Origin: Dunaliella salina
Lineage: Eukaryota > Chlorophyta > Chlorophyceae > Chlamydomonadales > Dunaliellaceae
Length of the DNA stretch: 26,425 bases
Assembly: GCA_002284615.2 (NCBI GenBank)
Contig: MU069463.1
Coordinates: forward strand, 159,486-185,910
Direction of reading: 5' to 3'
The position numbers and the translations under genes are program-made. A model generated the notes under the pieces. The model saw only the letters and a program-made list of their open reading frames with translations. It ran no database searches and was not told the DNA's origin. Below, one piece after another: positions 26,000-26,425 of the stretch; the stretch's first letter is position 1; each line of letters starts with the position of its first letter.

Positions 26000-26330
26000 G
26001 TACTGACATCCACGGAGGCTTACATTTGGTTCGGGAAATGGTGTTGGAGCCCCCACGACCTGAGCCTGCACATTTTCTGAAAAGATGAAAAGTTTGAGCG
26101 TGGAGCCAAAGCCTAAGCAATGACATCCAGGCTTGCTTACGTCTGTGGTCGTGATGTGGTGATGGAACTCCCTGCGACCCCATGCCTAAAAGCTTCCTGG
26201 TCGGTGGCAAAGTAATCGAGGGTGAGGCAAAATTCTAGGCAGTGACATTTAGGCAGCATAGATTTGTGGTTATGATCTGGTGTTGGAACTCCTGCCAACC
26301 CACGCCTACACTCATCCTGGCCAGGAAGGC
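26000..26330. repeat. ~120-bp tandem repeat, about 3 units
   Basis: TGACAT(C/T) anchors at 26004, 26121 and 26243 (steps 117 and 122). The units share TA(G/A)GCA(A/G)TGACAT, TGTGGT(C/T)(G/A)TGAT(G/C)TGGTG(A/T)TGGA and CC(C/A)A(C/T)GCCTA. The 25970-25999 segment resembles the end of a unit, so the array may start slightly earlier. Confidence 0.85.
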
Positions 26331-26425
26331 CCCCCCCCCCATGCATGCAAGCAGTGAAGACAAACAATGGGCCCCCCCCCCCCAATGGGCTTTTGGACAT
26401 TTCCACAGCCGTACGCCCCCCCCCC
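26331..26425. repeat. poly-C runs at the window edge
   Basis: Homopolymer C runs of about 9-11 bases at 26331-26340, 26373-26382 and 26417-26425. The last is cut by the window end. Confidence 0.95.

Noticed and set aside
25263..26006. 247-codon plus-strand ORF as a single gene
   Set aside because: Composition looks unordered (Cys/His/Ser mix), and other frames in the same interval show better local coding sense with splice borders.

Overview
This is a eukaryotic nuclear window. It shows no operons, Shine-Dalgarno sites or dense ORF packing. It has very long (CA)n and trinucleotide tracts, many minisatellites, a decayed LINE retrotransposon, and coding segments bounded by splice signals. Ala/Gln/Ser low-complexity proteins, abundant CTG/CAG tracts, roughly balanced base composition and the style of the LINE suggest a chlorophyte green alga of the Chlamydomonadales (Dunaliella-like). 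That placement is inference, about 50% confidence. A 553-base assembly gap (N) lies at 12519-13071.

Layout. 1-2200: a (CA)n tract and mostly featureless sequence, with two copies of a short hairpin-bearing interspersed repeat. 2221-5910: one degenerate plus-strand LINE. It retains an endonuclease tail, a linker region, reverse transcriptase motifs, a thumb/C-terminal region and a CxxC...H...C knuckle. It is broken by frameshifts, stops, alanine-tract expansions and insertion of the short repeat. 5901-8735: three minisatellites (27, 35 and 76-78 bp units) and unassigned sequence. 8829-23106: what I read as part of one long minus-strand gene for a very low-complexity Ser/Pro/Gln-rich protein. 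Its four candidate exons, in transcription order, are A 22300-23106, B 18363-20313, X 17291-17497 and C about 8911-10588. The proposed splice phases (A 0/0, B 0/1, X 1/1, C entering at 1) agree at all three junctions. I do not recognise the protein family. 23107-26425: more tandem repeats, with weak plus-strand exon candidates around 25.4-25.9 kb.

The most interesting signal is that tandem arrays sit on the exon-intron junctions of the minus-strand gene. Exon A's acceptor is repeated about five times at 114 bp, exon B's twice at 127 bp, exon X's acceptor at 112-116 bp, X's donor in a 35-bp array, and exon C's acceptor at about 100 bp. For the B-X intron, the donor lies in one copy and the acceptor in another copy of the same AGGT-containing sequence. 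That is the arrangement expected if introns arose or grew by tandem duplication of a junction. A second notable item is the ~100-bp hairpin element (four copies), one copy of which interrupts the reverse transcriptase between motifs B and C.
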